From NCBI GenBank assembly GCA_002328825.1, contig DCWI01000106.1, positions 1 to 5,201 of the forward strand: a DNA stretch of 5,201 nucleotides, given 5' to 3'. The DNA is from Nitrospiraceae bacterium UBA2166 (lineage in GTDB: Bacteria; Nitrospirota; Nitrospiria; Nitrospirales; UBA2166). The notes under the pieces were generated by a model. It saw only the letters and a program-made list of their open reading frames with translations. It was not told the DNA's origin and searched no databases. Made by a program: the position numbers and the translations under genes. Below, in pieces: positions 5,157 through 5,201 of the stretch. How positions within the stretch are numbered: position 1 is the first letter of the stretch; every line of letters starts with the position of its first letter.

Positions 5157-5201
5157 GGAGGAGGAGAAAAGAATGCTGAACAAATTGAATTCAATTTGTT
5201 C
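5157..5201 (+). CDS. Start of an unidentified gene, cut by the right edge
   Basis: GGAGGAGGAG (5157-5166), the strongest Shine-Dalgarno site in the window, lies six bases before ATG 5173. The coding part begins at 5173; the span given here includes the ribosome site. The frame is open to the edge and reads MLNKLNSIC. Too little is visible for any identity. No promoter is obvious just upstream. The codons coincide with a perfect palindrome, so the continuation should be checked for an assembly fold-back before the gene is trusted. Confidence 0.45.
5178..5201. repeat. Perfect 24-bp palindrome at the right edge
   Basis: The twelve bases GAACAAATTGAA (5178-5189) are followed at once by their exact reverse complement (5190-5201), with an EcoRI-type GAATTC at the centre. 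The base before it is T (5177); whether symmetry continues cannot be seen because the window ends here. It could be an operator, a cruciform-prone site, or a fold-back at a contig end. Confidence 0.7.

Overview
The window looks like bacterial chromosome of moderate GC (roughly mid-forties by eye) using the standard code: UGA ends both the left-edge gene and mtaB, and Trp is TGG in the intact genes. No marker fixes the phylum. Sel1-repeat genes, a lipobox protein and the 'GFCSES' variant of the MiaB core loop suggest a diderm lineage rich in Sel1 proteins, but this is inference.

Left edge (1-434, + strand): the 3' end of a Sel1-repeat gene whose start lies outside the window. After a 223-base intergenic stretch with no convincing terminator comes the only clearly housekeeping part, 658-3305 on the - strand: mtaB followed by miaB, joined by a 4-base ATGA overlap. 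Both encode radical-SAM methylthiotransferases acting on A37 of tRNA: MtaB on t6A37 of ANN-decoding tRNAs and MiaB on i6A37 of UNN-decoding tRNAs. The overlap suggests one transcript with coupled translation.

Right part (3306-5201): 1.9 kb of gene-poor, partly decayed sequence. On the - strand it holds a Sel1-repeat remnant (3747-3935) in which a conserved Trp codon is TGA. Just upstream is a small lipoprotein gene (4206-3975) with a near-ideal sigma70 promoter, Shine-Dalgarno site and signal peptide, but its reading frame is broken after about 31 codons. Diverging from it on the + strand is a short region with a 19-bp RNA hairpin (4382-4423), a smaller inverted repeat over a possible -35 box, and a 48-codon gene for a small single-span membrane protein (4579-4725). 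Between 4726 and 5156 there are only ambiguous open stretches.

At the right edge a very strong Shine-Dalgarno site precedes an ATG at 5173, the likely start of another + strand gene. Its first codons form a perfect 24-bp palindrome ending at the last base of the window.

The most rewarding items to recheck are the hairpin plus small membrane protein, the frame-broken lipoprotein, the adjacent Sel1 remnant, and the terminal palindrome. No CRISPR array, tRNA, rRNA or insertion sequence was seen.
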